Counted from the first letter of the stretch, positions 1-9,098 are shown. The stretch: 64,000 nt of DNA from Anaerocolumna sp. MB42-C2 (GCF_030913705.1 NZ_CP133190.1:806001-870000), one strand, 5' to 3'. Program-made: numbers and translations. The notes: generated by a model from the sequence alone, not told the origin.

Positions 1-296
1 TCCGCTTTTTCGATTAAAAGTTCTTTCATATTTTCTACTTCATTAACTTTATCTTCTAACATAGTATCTACATACAAGCGATAGCCTTTGTCAGATGGTA
101 TACGGCCGGCAGAAGTATGCGGCTGGATAATAAATCCCAATTCCTCTAAATCTGCCATTTCATTTCTTATAGTAGCGGAGCTTAGATTTAAATCGGTATA
201 CTTTGAAATTGTCCGTGATCCGACAGGCTCACCGGTTTCCAGATAATTACGGATAATAGCCTGTAATATCTTCAACTTTCTTTCATCCAATTGCAT
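1..296 (-). CDS. hrcA: Heat-inducible transcription repressor HrcA (partial, N-terminal part)
   Basis: HrcA binds CIRCE operators and represses the class I heat-shock genes (groESL, dnaK operon). The visible 98 residues begin [14 protein letters not shown] and hold the N-terminal winged-helix DNA-binding domain, including the family segment [16 protein letters not shown] and the following [10 protein letters not shown]. The C-terminal part lies beyond the left edge. The ATG at 296 is preceded by a GGAGGGA ribosome site at 301-307. The gene has its own promoter and a CIRCE element immediately upstream, so it should be autoregulated. hemW and lepA upstream on the same strand match the common Firmicute order lepA-hemW-hrcA-grpE-dnaK-dnaJ, so grpE and dnaK are expected just outside the window. 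Confidence 0.97.
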   Translation of the reverse strand, partial: MQLDERKLKILQAIIRNYLETGEPVGSRTISKYTDLNLSSATIRNEMADLEELGFIIQPHTSAGRIPSDKGYRLYVDTMLEDKVNEVENMKELLIEKA

Positions 297-320
297 CTAA
301 TCCCTCCTGCTTTTTGATTG

Positions 321-347
321 TTAGCACTCGCTTTGATAGAGTGCTAA
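321..347 (-). promoter_or_regulatory. CIRCE operator of hrcA
   Basis: TTAGCACTC (321-329), a 9-nt spacer, then GAGTGCTAA (339-347): a perfect match to the CIRCE consensus bound by HrcA. It lies between the -10 box and the hrcA start, so bound repressor would block initiation or early elongation. Confidence 0.98.
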
Positions 348-360
348 TATCTTTATACTT

Positions 361-389
361 AAAATAGCACTATCAATATACTTTGTCAA
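361..389 (-). promoter_or_regulatory. Sigma-A promoter of hrcA
   Basis: On the minus strand TTGACA (384-389), a 17-nt spacer and TATTTT (361-366). Transcription would start near 354, just ahead of the CIRCE element. The -35 is perfect and the spacing ideal. Confidence 0.85.
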
Positions 390-490
390 GTGCTATTTTT
401 CAATTTTTATATTCCTTTTTCCAGCTGAACTGGATCACACTGTTCCTCATAATTATATTAAATATTGTACCTATCCGCTTTTATTTTCGG

Positions 491-578
491 TTCATCCAAT
501 TGTGAGTCTGTTACGAATAAACCGTATTCTGTATCACACCGGACAAAATATAAATCGTATAAATCGTACAAATTAACG
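491..578 (-). repeat. Diverged half copy of the long inverted-repeat element (family 3)
   Basis: Read on the minus strand this stretch aligns by eye with the first arm of the 198-bp inverted repeat at 57896-58093. Shared blocks in order are CGTTAATTTG, ATTTATATTTTG, CAGAATA, ATTCGTAACA and TTGGATGAA, with small indels between them. The second arm is not recognisable here. Part of it also lies in a local hairpin whose arms are GGACAAAATAT (541-551) and its partner ending at 600. It fills the hemW-hrcA intergenic gap (390-633), which otherwise holds nothing I recognise. Confidence 0.55.
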
Positions 579-633
579 AACTCATTATATATATTTGTCC
601 TAAACGATTGAATCATTCTTTAATCCAATACAA

Positions 634-1791
634 TTAATCCAGAAGAAATCTTGATAAAACAAGGTTGCTTATATCAACACCTTTATCAGTCAGGTATATT
701 TTATCTCCTTTTACTTTTATTAATCCTTCTTTCACTGTTTTATTTATAGCTTCGCCATATATGGAATCAATTGGCATATGAAACATTTTATTAAAATTAT
801 TTTTACTTACACCTTCGCTCATTCTTAAACCCAAAAACATAAATTCTTCCATCTGCTGTTTTTTAGAAAGAGGTTCCTGGTTTTTTCTTATATCACGATA
901 ATCTGCTGAGTTCTTAAGATAAGCAGTTAAATTATCTTCATTCTGATATCTGATATTATTTAGCAACGAAGATGCACCAAGTCCCAACCCCAGATAATCG
1001 GTCCGGACCCAGTATGACGAGTTATGCCTGGATTCAAATCCGGGTTTGGCATAATTGGATATTTCATACCGGTAATAACCTGTTTTCTCTAAATACTCTT
1101 TCGTTTTGGCATAAATCTTACGGTCCAGTTCCTCATCCTGATCTTCTTCCCTGTAACGCAAATAAAATGGGGTTCCTTCCTCAATAATCAGACTGTAGGC
1201 TGAAATATGCTCAGGGTTTAATTTTACCGCTTCCTGTAAGGTGTATAACCATTTTTCCATAGTTTGCCCCGGCAGACCTGACATTAAGTCAATATTTATA
1301 TTATTAAATCCAACTTCTCTGGCAAGATTAAAGTTTTCCTTAAATGTTTCAAACGTATGGATTCTTCCCAATAACTTAAGTTCTTCATTATCCGCTGACT
1401 GCAGCCCAAAGCTTAAGCGGTTGATTCCTGACCTTTTATAACAAAGCAGTTTCTCCCCTGTTATTGTTCCGGGATTCATCTCTATGGTGATTTCAGGCTG
1501 CTCTTCTGTTTCATAAGAAACCGAAAACACTGTTTGGATAGCTTCCATAATAAGTTCTATTAATTTTCCCTCCAAAGAAGAGGGAGTACCTCCTCCGATA
1601 AATATCGTCTTTACAAGGTACTCCTCACTAATTTGTTTATAACTTTTGATTTCCGCCATCAAAGCTTTTACGTATTTATATTTGATTTCCTCATCTGCCG
1701 GAGCAGAAAGAAAATCACAATAGTCGCACTTCCTGACACAAAAGGGAATATGAATATAAATGCCTAAATCCTTTTTCTGTCCATTAATCAT
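634..1791 (-). CDS. hemW: Radical SAM heme chaperone HemW (formerly annotated as coproporphyrinogen oxidase-like)
   Basis: HemW is a cytoplasmic radical-SAM family protein that binds heme and is thought to deliver it to target proteins. The cluster motif is C18-x3-C22-x2-C25 in HIPFCVRKCDYCDF. The residue two after the third Cys is Phe rather than the fourth Cys of true HemN, which places it in the HemW group. GGGTPS, the next family motif, is present, and the C-terminal HemN-type domain follows. Length 385 aa is normal. It lies 12 nt downstream of lepA in the same operon, with an AGGAGA-type ribosome site in the gap. The name 'oxidase' should not be transferred to it. Confidence 0.95.
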   Translation of the reverse strand: MINGQKKDLGIYIHIPFCVRKCDYCDFLSAPADEEIKYKYVKALMAEIKSYKQISEEYLVKTIFIGGGTPSSLEGKLIELIMEAIQTVFSVSYETEEQPEITIEMNPGTITGEKLLCYKRSGINRLSFGLQSADNEELKLLGRIHTFETFKENFNLAREVGFNNINIDLMSGLPGQTMEKWLYTLQEAVKLNPEHISAYSLIIEEGTPFYLRYREEDQDEELDRKIYAKTKEYLEKTGYYRYEISNYAKPGFESRHNSSYWVRTDYLGLGLGASSLLNNIRYQNEDNLTAYLKNSADYRDIRKNQEPLSKKQQMEEFMFLGLRMSEGVSKNNFNKMFHMPIDSIYGEAINKTVKEGLIKVKGDKIYLTDKGVDISNLVLSRFLLD

Positions 1792-1803
1792 AGTCTCTCC
1801 TCT

Positions 1804-3612
1804 TTATTTATCATCCAGCTTTAAAACGCTCATAAAAGCTTTCTGGGGGATTTCAACATTACCTACCTGTCTCATACGTTTTTTACCCTCTTTTTGTTTC
1901 TCTAGCAGTTTTCTCTTACGACTGATATCACCGCCGTAACATTTGGCAAGTACGTCTTTACGCATAGCTTTAACCGTTTCCCTGGCTATTATCTTGCTGC
2001 CTATCGCAGCCTGAATAGGAACTTCAAAGAGCTGTCTTGGAATTTCTTCCTTTAATTTCTCACACATCTTTCTGCCACGTTCATAAGCAGATTCACCGTG
2101 TACGATAAAGGATAATGCATCTACTTCTTCTTTATTAATCAGGATATCCAGTTTAACCAGTTCAGACTGCACATACCCTTTAATTTCATAGTCAAAGGAT
2201 GCATAACCCCTCGATCTGGATTTTAAAGCGTCAAAGAAATCGTAAATAATTTCGTTTAAAGGAAGCTCATATTTTAACAACGCTCTTGTGGCTTCCATAT
2301 ATTCCATTCCCAAATAAATACCGCGGCGTTCCTGGCACAGATTCATTATGGCGCCAACAAATTCCGTAGTAACCATAATTTCCGCACTTACCATTGGTTC
2401 TTCCATATATTGAATTTCCGATGGATCCGGTAAATTGGACGGATTCGTTATGTCAAGCACTTGTCCATCTGTTTTGTATACCTTATAAACAACACCTGGT
2501 GCTGTGGTTACAATATCTAAGTTATATTCTCTCTCTAATCTTTCCTGTATGATTTCCAGATGTAATAAGCCTAAGAAACCGCAGCGGAAACCAAATCCTA
2601 AGGCAATGGATGTCTCCGGTTCGAATTGGAGGGCAGCATCATTTAGCTGGAGTTTCTCCAGCGCATCTCTCAAATCCGGATATTTTGCACCGTCTGCCGG
2701 ATACATACCGCAATATACCATAGAATTGACTTTCTTATATCCAGGCAAAGCCTGCTTGCAGGGATTCTTGGCGTCCGTCACGGTATCACCTACTCGGGTG
2801 TCTCTTACATTTTTCAGGCTGGCTGTCATATACCCAACCATACCGGCGGTTAATTCCTCACAAGGTATAAATTGCCCTGCTCCAAATGTACCAATTTCAA
2901 CTACTTCAGCAACTGCCCCGGTAGCCATCATCTTAATCTCCGTTCCTTTGGTAACACGGCCTTCCATGATACGGCAGAATATAATAACACCTTTGTAGGA
3001 GTCATATTTGGAGTCAAAAATCAAGGCCTGAAGAGGTGCGTTAACCTCCCCTTTCGGAGGAGATATCTTCGTTACAATCTGTTCTAATACTTCTTCTATA
3101 TTAATACCGACTTTAGCGGAAATTAATGGTGCATCTGCAGCCTCTAATCCGATTACATCTTCTATCTCGGCTTTAACCCGTTCCGGTTCTGCACTGGGTA
3201 AGTCAATTTTGTTAATAACGGGCATAATATCCAGATTATGATCCAATGCCAGATATACATTAGCCAGTGTCTGAGCTTCAATACCCTGCGCCGCATCAAC
3301 TACCAGTATTGCTCCTTCACAGGCTGCCAGACTTCTGGATACTTCATAATTAAAGTCCACATGTCCGGGAGTATCAATAAGATTAAAAATATATTCTTCG
3401 CCGTCTTTCGCTTTATACACCGTACGTACTGTTTGTGCTTTAATCGTAATGCCTCTTTCGCGCTCCAGTTCCATATTATCCAGCACCTGAGCCTGCATTT
3501 CCCTGCTGGTTAATAATCCGGTCTTTTCAATAATCCGGTCGGCTAAAGTTGACTTTCCATGATCTATATGAGCAATTATGCAAAAATTACGTATTTTGCT
3601 TTGATTTATCAT
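1804..3612 (-). CDS. lepA: Elongation factor 4 (LepA), back-translocating GTPase
   Basis: LepA is a ribosome-binding GTPase related to EF-G, proposed to back-translocate or remodel stalled ribosomes or to help initiation. The G1 loop AHIDHGKS (residues 15-22), G3 DTPGH and G4 NKID are visible, and the C-terminal LepA-specific domain ends with the typical basic stretch [16 protein letters not shown]. Length 602 aa is standard. The ATG at 3612 is preceded by a GGAGGA ribosome site and a clear sigma-A promoter at 3651-3679. It is the first gene of the lepA-hemW operon. Confidence 0.98.
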   Translation of the reverse strand: MINQSKIRNFCIIAHIDHGKSTLADRIIEKTGLLTSREMQAQVLDNMELERERGITIKAQTVRTVYKAKDGEEYIFNLIDTPGHVDFNYEVSRSLAACEGAILVVDAAQGIEAQTLANVYLALDHNLDIMPVINKIDLPSAEPERVKAEIEDVIGLEAADAPLISAKVGINIEEVLEQIVTKISPPKGEVNAPLQALIFDSKYDSYKGVIIFCRIMEGRVTKGTEIKMMATGAVAEVVEIGTFGAGQFIPCEELTAGMVGYMTASLKNVRDTRVGDTVTDAKNPCKQALPGYKKVNSMVYCGMYPADGAKYPDLRDALEKLQLNDAALQFEPETSIALGFGFRCGFLGLLHLEIIQERLEREYNLDIVTTAPGVVYKVYKTDGQVLDITNPSNLPDPSEIQYMEEPMVSAEIMVTTEFVGAIMNLCQERRGIYLGMEYMEATRALLKYELPLNEIIYDFFDALKSRSRGYASFDYEIKGYVQSELVKLDILINKEEVDALSFIVHGESAYERGRKMCEKLKEEIPRQLFEVPIQAAIGSKIIARETVKAMRKDVLAKCYGGDISRKRKLLEKQKEGKKRMRQVGNVEIPQKAFMSVLKLDDK

Positions 3613-3650
3613 TCATATTCCTCCTGCAATACCTAGTTATTTTATGTTGT

Positions 3651-3679
3651 ATTATAGCATAGACCTTACTTACTTACAA
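3651..3679 (-). promoter_or_regulatory. Sigma-A promoter of lepA-hemW
   Basis: Minus strand: TTGTAA (3674-3679), a 17-nt spacer ending in TGC (extended -10), then a perfect TATAAT (3651-3656). Confidence 0.8.
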
Positions 3680-3716
3680 GAAAAAGGTTGGTTTCCCAAA
3701 AAGCATACATCAGTTT

Positions 3717-3742
3717 TAAGAGTCTGGCTAGCCAGATTCTTA
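3717..3742 (-). repeat. Short inverted repeat, stand-alone first hairpin of repeat family 1
   Basis: A near-perfect 26-bp palindrome built on AGTCTGG-CTAG-CCAGATT. It resembles the distal hairpin of the repeats at 15580 and 49958 (AGTCTGG...CCAGACT) and, like them, lies just past a minus-strand terminator (3755-3820). Probably a worn remnant. Confidence 0.5.
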
Positions 3743-3754
3743 AACAGGTGAAAT

Positions 3755-3820
3755 AAAAACGAAGCATGAAAAGATAATGTCTAAAAGTATATACTCTTTT
3801 AGAAGTTATTTTTCATGCTC
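3755..3820 (-). terminator. Rho-independent terminator after the Ig-like protein gene
   Basis: On the minus strand GAGCATGAAAA pairs with TTTTCATGCTTC, with an inner TCTAAAAG/CTTTTAGA stem, followed by GTTTTTATTTC. It ends the transcript of the gene at 3899-5056. Confidence 0.8.
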
Positions 3821-3898
3821 AATTATAGTTAAGAAAATATGTTATTCCTTTATTTTTCGTACACTTTAAGATTTATCATACTTTATCAATTACTAAGA

Positions 3899-5056
3899 TC
3901 AGTAAGATAATACTGTAATACTGAATTTAACAGAAAAATCACCGCAGGATGCTGTAATTACTGCATTTCCACCTTTTACCGGTTCTACATATCCGGCCTG
4001 ATCCACTTTTACAATCGACTCATCACTGGAGGTAAACATTACCGATGTAGTACCATTATAAGGTTCCTTAACAAGATATTCGCTTAAAGAAAAATCACCT
4101 TTATTACCAACGTAATAAGTTAAAGGCAGGGAACCATCTTCTTCTAGATAATAATTTTCTATTTTCATAGAAGTTATCGGAATCTCTTTCACTGTCACCT
4201 CTACCGTTCCGATGGTTCTTTTTACGCCTGCATAGGTCTCGTAAATAGTTACGTTAGTAGTTCCTGGGTTAACTCCTTTTAATATTGTTTCAGTGTCCCC
4301 CAATCCGTCCTCTTTTGATTCGAAAGAAACAATTTTGCTGTCAGCTGATTCATAGGAATAAACCGAATCCCAGGAACTGCTGACAATAGGAATAATATCA
4401 TAAACATTATTGTCAGAATTAACACCGACGGTTATTTTCTTACTTTCATCGCTTATGGAGGATTCTGTCACGTTTACCGTAATAGCACCTAAAGTTCTCT
4501 GTTCTTTTTTATATGTTTCCGTTACAGTCAGAATCGCCGATCCGCCTTTTAAACCAACGATAAAGCCATCTTTATCCGTTGTTACTATGGATGGGTCAGA
4601 GGATGTATATGTATATTTTGCTTTATTATTCATATATTGTATTTGGGCAAGGTATCCGGTATGTGCAACTACTTCCATACTGTTTCCGTCAAGTAATGAA
4701 TTTACTACAGATATCGTTTTAGTTTCAATCTTTGTCTTTTTACCTTGATAGGTTTCGTATGTTGTAATCTTTACAGTACCTGCTCCGACACCGGTAATTT
4801 TACCGTCTTTACTTACTGTTGCTATCTCTGTATTACTGGATACATAGGTGTATTGGGCACCGCTTTTAGCGTTTACAATATATAAATACTCCGGAGTACT
4901 GCAAATACCCACAATCTTATTGTTTAACTCTACTTTTACATTTGCCGCCGCCTCTACTTTTGTAATGTCCTGAGTTGATGATATGCAATTTAATACCGCA
5001 GGTGTAATAAACATTACACAGAGAAGTACGGCGATTTTCTTAAATAATTTGTTCAT
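3899..5056 (-). CDS. Secreted Ig-like (BIG2-type) repeat protein
   Basis: A 385-residue exported protein of unknown specific role. An N-terminal signal peptide (MNKLFKKIAVLLCVMFI, Ala-rich end) precedes about four bacterial Ig-like domains, each recognisable by the pattern 'YTSSDPSIVTTDKDG..VGLKGGSAILTV.ETY'. No LPXTG sorting motif or cell-wall-binding domain is visible, so anchoring is unknown. Such proteins usually act as adhesins or surface spacers. It is monocistronic: a structured 260-nt leader lies upstream and a terminator at 3755-3820 downstream. AACAGGAGG precedes the ATG. Confidence 0.85.
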   Translation of the reverse strand: MNKLFKKIAVLLCVMFITPAVLNCISSTQDITKVEAAANVKVELNNKIVGICSTPEYLYIVNAKSGAQYTYVSSNTEIATVSKDGKITGVGAGTVKITTYETYQGKKTKIETKTISVVNSLLDGNSMEVVAHTGYLAQIQYMNNKAKYTYTSSDPSIVTTDKDGFIVGLKGGSAILTVTETYKKEQRTLGAITVNVTESSISDESKKITVGVNSDNNVYDIIPIVSSSWDSVYSYESADSKIVSFESKEDGLGDTETILKGVNPGTTNVTIYETYAGVKRTIGTVEVTVKEIPITSMKIENYYLEEDGSLPLTYYVGNKGDFSLSEYLVKEPYNGTTSVMFTSSDESIVKVDQAGYVEPVKGGNAVITASCGDFSVKFSITVLSY

Positions 5057-5316
5057 TTAATTCCTCCTGTTAACCTTCGGAACCAGATTCCTTAGGCTTT
5101 CCTAATGTTTTTAGGCCCGGACTTATTCCTTTGCTTTAACAGTCTATTGTTCGAAAAGTCGTAATATGTCAGATTGAGCCACCTTTTATAGTCATTGGTA
5201 TTATATTACAAATTGTCTGAAAAGTCAATGAAATACTTGCTTTTATTTAGTTAATTCAACAGGTAAATGTTACTAAATACTCCACAGTTTATGTAAGTAC
5301 CCGTTTATTTCTAATA
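5057..5316 (-). promoter_or_regulatory. Leader of the Ig-like gene with possible RNA structure
   Basis: Between spoIIP and the Ig-like gene. On the minus strand CTTTTCGAACA (about 5149-5160) can pair with TGGTTCCGAAGG (5074-5085), enclosing a small CCTAA-loop-TTAGG hairpin (5101-5115) and a GCAAAG element. This layout is faintly like a c-di-GMP-I riboswitch but lacks its GNRA-capped P2 and a convincing P3. I report only a likely structured 5' leader. Confidence 0.3.
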
Positions 5317-6717
5317 CTATTTATTGTCTCCAGAGAGAACATTATTTAGAATTTCTGCCAGATAGTCCATTGAATTCTTCGCCTCTTCCAGTGTATTCTT
5401 ATCAGTTCCTAATTCTATTAACAGAGATTTCTTTCTCAAATGTAAGTTATACCGATATGCTTTCAGATAGTTTTTATACATTAAACCGGGATACATTTCA
5501 CGACCCTTTAATTGCATTTGAAGACTGAATGCTAAATTATCCTGTATATATGGATTTTTCAAATGAATATTATCCTCTCCCTTTGCATTCCTGCTTAAGC
5601 CATTAAAAAACATAATCTGCGCCACATCTTTTCCGTCTATTTTAGTCACACGCTTATTATTTGCACCATCTCTGTGTAAGTCTATAACTACTTCAATACT
5701 AGGATTTTTGTCTAATATTTTCTCAACACCATCACAGGCATAATTATAAGCCAAACTTCTGTCCAGCTCTCCTCCCATAATATCATACTTTGTCTTATCA
5801 TGTATAACGTTATATCCGTATTTATCTTCCAGTAATTTTGTCAGATAGGATCCTACCCCTACTACCGTATCCGCTTCTTTCCCATGTCTGCTGTCACTGT
5901 AATTCTCCTGGGAATGGGTATGATAGATTAGAATCTGCGGCTTGTCTTTCGGTGTTTTCATACTCAGATCTTCACCCAACAATTTGTCTGCATTAAATAA
6001 GTCATCCGTAACAACCGTTGTAGAGTCAATAATATAAAAGTTATTATATAAGAACTGCCGGTTTAACAATTGGTTCAAAGTAAAACTCTGCCCATTAATC
6101 ATTCCCAACGTTTCTTTCGCATCTTCATTCGAAATGTTAGTTTCCTCATTTTCTAAATAAACTTCTCCGTTTATAATATCAACAGGCATGAAACCGTTTG
6201 TTCCACTCACTGCCACAGCCGTTTCGCCGTTGTGTGAATTAGTGTTTTTGCCATTGATATTATTGTACGTCTGATTATGTACGTACCGTTTATTATAACT
6301 ATTAATTCCCTCTAATATTTTACTAACATATAGGTCATTATTAAATAAGGTATAATTGCCCTCTGAAAATAAAAGCGTATTATTTTGATCTTCTATGAAA
6401 TTATTTTCTGATCCGTCGCTTGCCTGAGCTATGTAACGATTAATAGGAAAATTTCCTATCATTGTATTAAGTATAAAATTTCTATTACTGTTTTCCTCAC
6501 TGCCGGATATGTAACCTAATATGGGAAGATTGGATTGCATCATATAATTGCAGGCTGCTGTAACAATATTTGACTCGAAGGAATCACCGGGATTGCCGCC
6601 GGAATCCGGTCCCAGTATACGAATACATTTAATCAGTACGTTTAAGCTAAGAAATAAAATTATACTCCAAAGCGCTATATGAAACAGTCTTGCAATCCTG
6701 TATTTATACCTTCTCAT
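5317..6717 (-). CDS. spoIIP: Stage II sporulation protein P, engulfment amidase/endopeptidase
   Basis: SpoIIP cleaves peptidoglycan (amidase and endopeptidase activity) with SpoIID and SpoIIM during engulfment of the forespore. One N-terminal membrane segment (residues about 13-33) anchors it to the mother-cell membrane. The family block ILIYHTHSQENYSDS (HTHSQENY at 266-273) carries zinc-binding residues, and IDLHRDG further on is also conserved. A long Asn-rich linker separates anchor and catalytic domain. Length 466 aa is at the long end. It follows gpr on the same strand, the usual clostridial order gpr-spoIIP-lepA. A sigma-E promoter is expected but I could not assign one with confidence. 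Confidence 0.95.
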   Translation of the reverse strand: MRRYKYRIARLFHIALWSIILFLSLNVLIKCIRILGPDSGGNPGDSFESNIVTAACNYMMQSNLPILGYISGSEENSNRNFILNTMIGNFPINRYIAQASDGSENNFIEDQNNTLLFSEGNYTLFNNDLYVSKILEGINSYNKRYVHNQTYNNINGKNTNSHNGETAVAVSGTNGFMPVDIINGEVYLENEETNISNEDAKETLGMINGQSFTLNQLLNRQFLYNNFYIIDSTTVVTDDLFNADKLLGEDLSMKTPKDKPQILIYHTHSQENYSDSRHGKEADTVVGVGSYLTKLLEDKYGYNVIHDKTKYDIMGGELDRSLAYNYACDGVEKILDKNPSIEVVIDLHRDGANNKRVTKIDGKDVAQIMFFNGLSRNAKGEDNIHLKNPYIQDNLAFSLQMQLKGREMYPGLMYKNYLKAYRYNLHLRKKSLLIELGTDKNTLEEAKNSMDYLAEILNNVLSGDNK

Positions 6718-6836
6718 AAATCTCTCCCATCTGAAGTTTTAACCATAAGAAACATAAAATAAACCTTCTACTTAATCTATCATATGCTTCAGTTTTCAAT
6801 CTGATAACGTTTCGGGTGCTATTTTATAAAATTTTT

Positions 6837-6935
6837 TAGACAGGCTATGCCAGTAGCCAAAACCTAAAGTCATTTTAAAATAATTCATATTCGGCTAAAT
6901 TATTTTTGGCTTTAGGGCTTGGCGAAACCTGTCTT
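6837..6935 (-). terminator. Imperfect hairpin/terminator overlapping the gpr stop codon
   Basis: On the minus strand AGACAGG (starting in the gpr stop region) pairs with CCTGTCT, and GCCAAGCCCTAAAG with CTTTAGGTTTTGGC, over about 99 nt, followed by AAAAAATTTT. One arm overlaps the last codons of gpr. Confidence 0.55.
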
Positions 6936-7863
6936 AAGCGAAACATTTATTTAAAGCCTCAGAGATGGTATAACTAATGCGTTTTATCGATTCGTCAATA
7001 TTTTTTGGTGTAACAAACATATTACCCATAGTTTCCTCATTGAGTTCCGTCATGAACTGATGAATTTCATTATCACCAAAACCCTGCTTTGACATAAATT
7101 GCTCCATGGTATCACTGACGATGGTAAAAGCGTCAACTACGGTTGGAACTCCCAGCGCAATCACATCAACTCCAAGGCTTTCTTTATTTAAAGCTTTTCT
7201 GTTATTACCTACTCCGGATCCGGGACTGATACCGGTATCCGTAATCTGCACCGTTTTATTCAGCCGGTTTATGCTTCTGGCTGCTAATGCATCGATTACA
7301 ATTACTAATTTGGGCATAGTTTCCCGAATAATTCCTCTTAATACTTCACTGGTTTCCATACCTGTCTGAGCCATTACCCCCGGTGAAATAGCACTGATAT
7401 TACCCATTTTATTCTCTTCCAAGAAACTGCTGCCAAACTCTTTCACCAGATGTCTCGTAACAAATAAGTTATCTACTACCTGGGGTCCTAAAGCATCCGG
7501 CGTAACCTCCCGATTACCTAGTCCTGCTATGAGTATTTCTCTTTTAGAAGCATCACCGGCTAATTGCTTAATATATTTTGCAATTTCTTTTGTTATAGGT
7601 TCGTGGAAACTTTCATCTTCCTCTCCCAGCTTGGGAGCTTCTATAGTAATATAAGTACCAATGGGTTTACCCATGGCATCCGCACCTTTTTGATCTTTAA
7701 TGGTTACCGTAGTTACGCGTATATCTTTTTTCTTATCATAATCTTCCTTTAAAACCACGCCTTGTATTTCTACATTGTCTTCATCAAAGGTTTCTCTCAC
7801 TTCTAATGCAAGGTCCGTCCTCGGAACTCCTGCTATCTTGTTATTTTCTTCTTTTTTGTCCAT
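6934..7863 (-). CDS. gpr: GPR endopeptidase (spore germination protease)
   Basis: GPR degrades small acid-soluble proteins (SASPs) during germination. It is made as an inactive zymogen in the forespore and autoprocessed at a SASP-like site, which fits the N-terminal PRTDLALEV here. Family motifs GLGNREVTPDALGP, GVMAQTGMET and DALAARS are visible. Length 309 aa is slightly short of the 330-370 typical of the family but no block is obviously missing. Upstream of spoIIP and divergent from rpsT. A sigma-G promoter is expected but none was assigned. Confidence 0.95.
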   Translation of the reverse strand: MDKKEENNKIAGVPRTDLALEVRETFDEDNVEIQGVVLKEDYDKKKDIRVTTVTIKDQKGADAMGKPIGTYITIEAPKLGEEDESFHEPITKEIAKYIKQLAGDASKREILIAGLGNREVTPDALGPQVVDNLFVTRHLVKEFGSSFLEENKMGNISAISPGVMAQTGMETSEVLRGIIRETMPKLVIVIDALAARSINRLNKTVQITDTGISPGSGVGNNRKALNKESLGVDVIALGVPTVVDAFTIVSDTMEQFMSKQGFGDNEIHQFMTELNEETMGNMFVTPKNIDESIKRISYTISEALNKCFA

Positions 7864-7935
7864 ACTCTAAGATTTTACCTTTCTATGTTTAAAGTTATTC
7901 TCTTATATTTTCTTCATTTTTTTTCAAAATATGTA

Positions 7936-7964
7936 TTGACAGAATTATGGCTTTATACTACTAT
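7936..7964 (+). promoter_or_regulatory. Promoter of rpsT
   Basis: TTGACA (7936-7941), 17-nt spacer, TACTAT (7959-7964). A perfect TATAAT at 7964-7969 lies 22 nt from the -35, too far for this pair. The exact -10 is therefore uncertain. Confidence 0.6.
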
Positions 7965-8054
7965 ATAATAGTATGTTTGCATTAGAACGTCCGTGTCCGG
8001 ATTTAATGAAACAAATAATTCAATTAAAAATAGAACATTTTGGAGGTGTACGAT

Positions 8055-8318
8055 TTGGCTAACATTAAATCTGCTAAGAAAAGAATCTTAGTTAATGAAA
8101 CTAAGGCTTTAAGAAATAAGGCGATTAAATCTAAGGTTAAGACTGTTATAAAGAAAGTTGATGCTGCTGTGGCTGCCAGCGACAAAGAACTTGCTAAAGC
8201 AAGCTTAATCACTGCAATTTCTGAAATTGATAAAGCTACATCTAAAGGCGTTTATCATAAGAATACTGCATCTAGAAAAGTATCCCGTTTAAGCAAAGCC
8301 GTTAATTCTATTGCTTAA
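8055..8318 (+). CDS. rpsT: 30S ribosomal protein S20
   Basis: S20 binds 16S rRNA early in 30S assembly. The protein begins (M)ANIKSAKKRILVNE and is basic throughout, 87 aa as usual. I chose the TTG at 8055 because a GGAGGTG ribosome site (8042-8048) lies 7-8 nt upstream and the family sequence begins exactly there. A TTG at 8040 in the same frame overlaps that ribosome site and cannot be the start. Followed by a strong bidirectional terminator. Weak TTG starts are known for rpsT in other bacteria and fit translational control. Confidence 0.96.
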   Translation: MANIKSAKKRILVNETKALRNKAIKSKVKTVIKKVDAAVAASDKELAKASLITAISEIDKATSKGVYHKNTASRKVSRLSKAVNSIA

Positions 8319-8386
8319 TAACTATAGATTCGGGAAGGGGCTTAACCCACTCCGTCCTGTATAAGTTGAATATTTCTTTATTCACA

Positions 8387-8418
8387 AAAATAAGACGCTT
8401 GATTAAGCGTCTTATTTT
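8387..8418. terminator. Bidirectional rho-independent terminator between rpsT and the SRAP gene
   Basis: Perfect 14-bp stem AAAATAAGACGCTT / AAGCGTCTTATTTT around a GATT loop, with A-run and T-run on either side. It serves the convergent genes on both strands. Confidence 0.92.
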
Positions 8419-8516
8419 AAACTCTTTTGGCTCTCTTTATTTGGTGATTTCAGATATACTCTCCTTTTAAAACAGAATACCGGAATATAGGATCAATTAT
8501 ATGCAGAAATTTGTAG

Positions 8517-9080
8517 CTAAGATATCCGCGCCAAAGCGGGCGGAACCTGATTTAATATCCTGCCTGTACTGTTATTGTCCTGTATCCATTGTTCTATTTC
8601 TTCCTGATCCAGGACCACCGGCATACGGTCATGAATACCATTCATGGATTGATTCGCTTGTGTCGTTAATATAACAAAACGGCATTCCTCATTAAAAAAA
8701 TTATAAACTCCTGCCATATAAAGAATCTCTGTATTTTCTCTTTTAAAATAGAACTTTTTCTTACTGCTGTCCCACTCGTAAAACCCGCTGGATGGAATAA
8801 CACATCTTCTGCTTAATACACTTTCACGAAAAGTCTTTTTATCCAGTACTGTTTCTGCTCTGGCATTAATCAATACACCTTTCTTATAATAATTAGGAAA
8901 TCCCCATATCGACACTTCCGGCTCAATGTTCTTCCCAAAAGCTGCCAGTATTGGTGCAGTGTCAGTGGGAAATATTTCACCGGTTTTCCTGTTATTATTC
9001 TCATATTTAGCATCCAACTGCTCCAATATCTTACGTATTTCCCTTGATGTTTCGTCATCTACATAATAACGGCCGCACAT
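8517..9080 (-). CDS. SOS response-associated peptidase (SRAP / YedK / HMCES family)
   Basis: SRAP proteins form a stable thiazolidine crosslink between their N-terminal Cys and abasic sites in single-stranded DNA, shielding them. The protein begins MCGRY, giving the catalytic Cys2 after Met removal. Other family residues are seen in INARAET, IPSSGFYEWD (Glu) and HDRMPVVL (His). At 187 aa it is compact compared with the usual 210-230. A ribosome site GGGGG lies just upstream. It follows the ComFB-like gene by 18 nt and is probably cotranscribed with it. No LexA box was recognised. Confidence 0.93.
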   Translation of the reverse strand: MCGRYYVDDETSREIRKILEQLDAKYENNNRKTGEIFPTDTAPILAAFGKNIEPEVSIWGFPNYYKKGVLINARAETVLDKKTFRESVLSRRCVIPSSGFYEWDSSKKKFYFKRENTEILYMAGVYNFFNEECRFVILTTQANQSMNGIHDRMPVVLDQEEIEQWIQDNNSTGRILNQVPPALARIS

Positions 9081-9098
9081 AAGAAAAACCCCCTTGCT

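Noticed and set aside
2504..2998. 164-aa plus-strand open frame opposite lepA
   Set aside because: Antisense to highly conserved LepA coding sequence, with no ribosome site or family resemblance.
5057..5316. Firm c-di-GMP-I riboswitch call
   Set aside because: The GNRA-capped P2 and the receptor helix could not be built; kept only as a low-confidence structured leader.
7864..7935. Sigma-G promoter for gpr
   Set aside because: Only poorly spaced matches to the -35 and -10 elements were found.
8040..8054. In-frame TTG at 8040 as rpsT start
   Set aside because: It overlaps the GGAGGTG ribosome site; S20 homology begins at the TTG at 8055.
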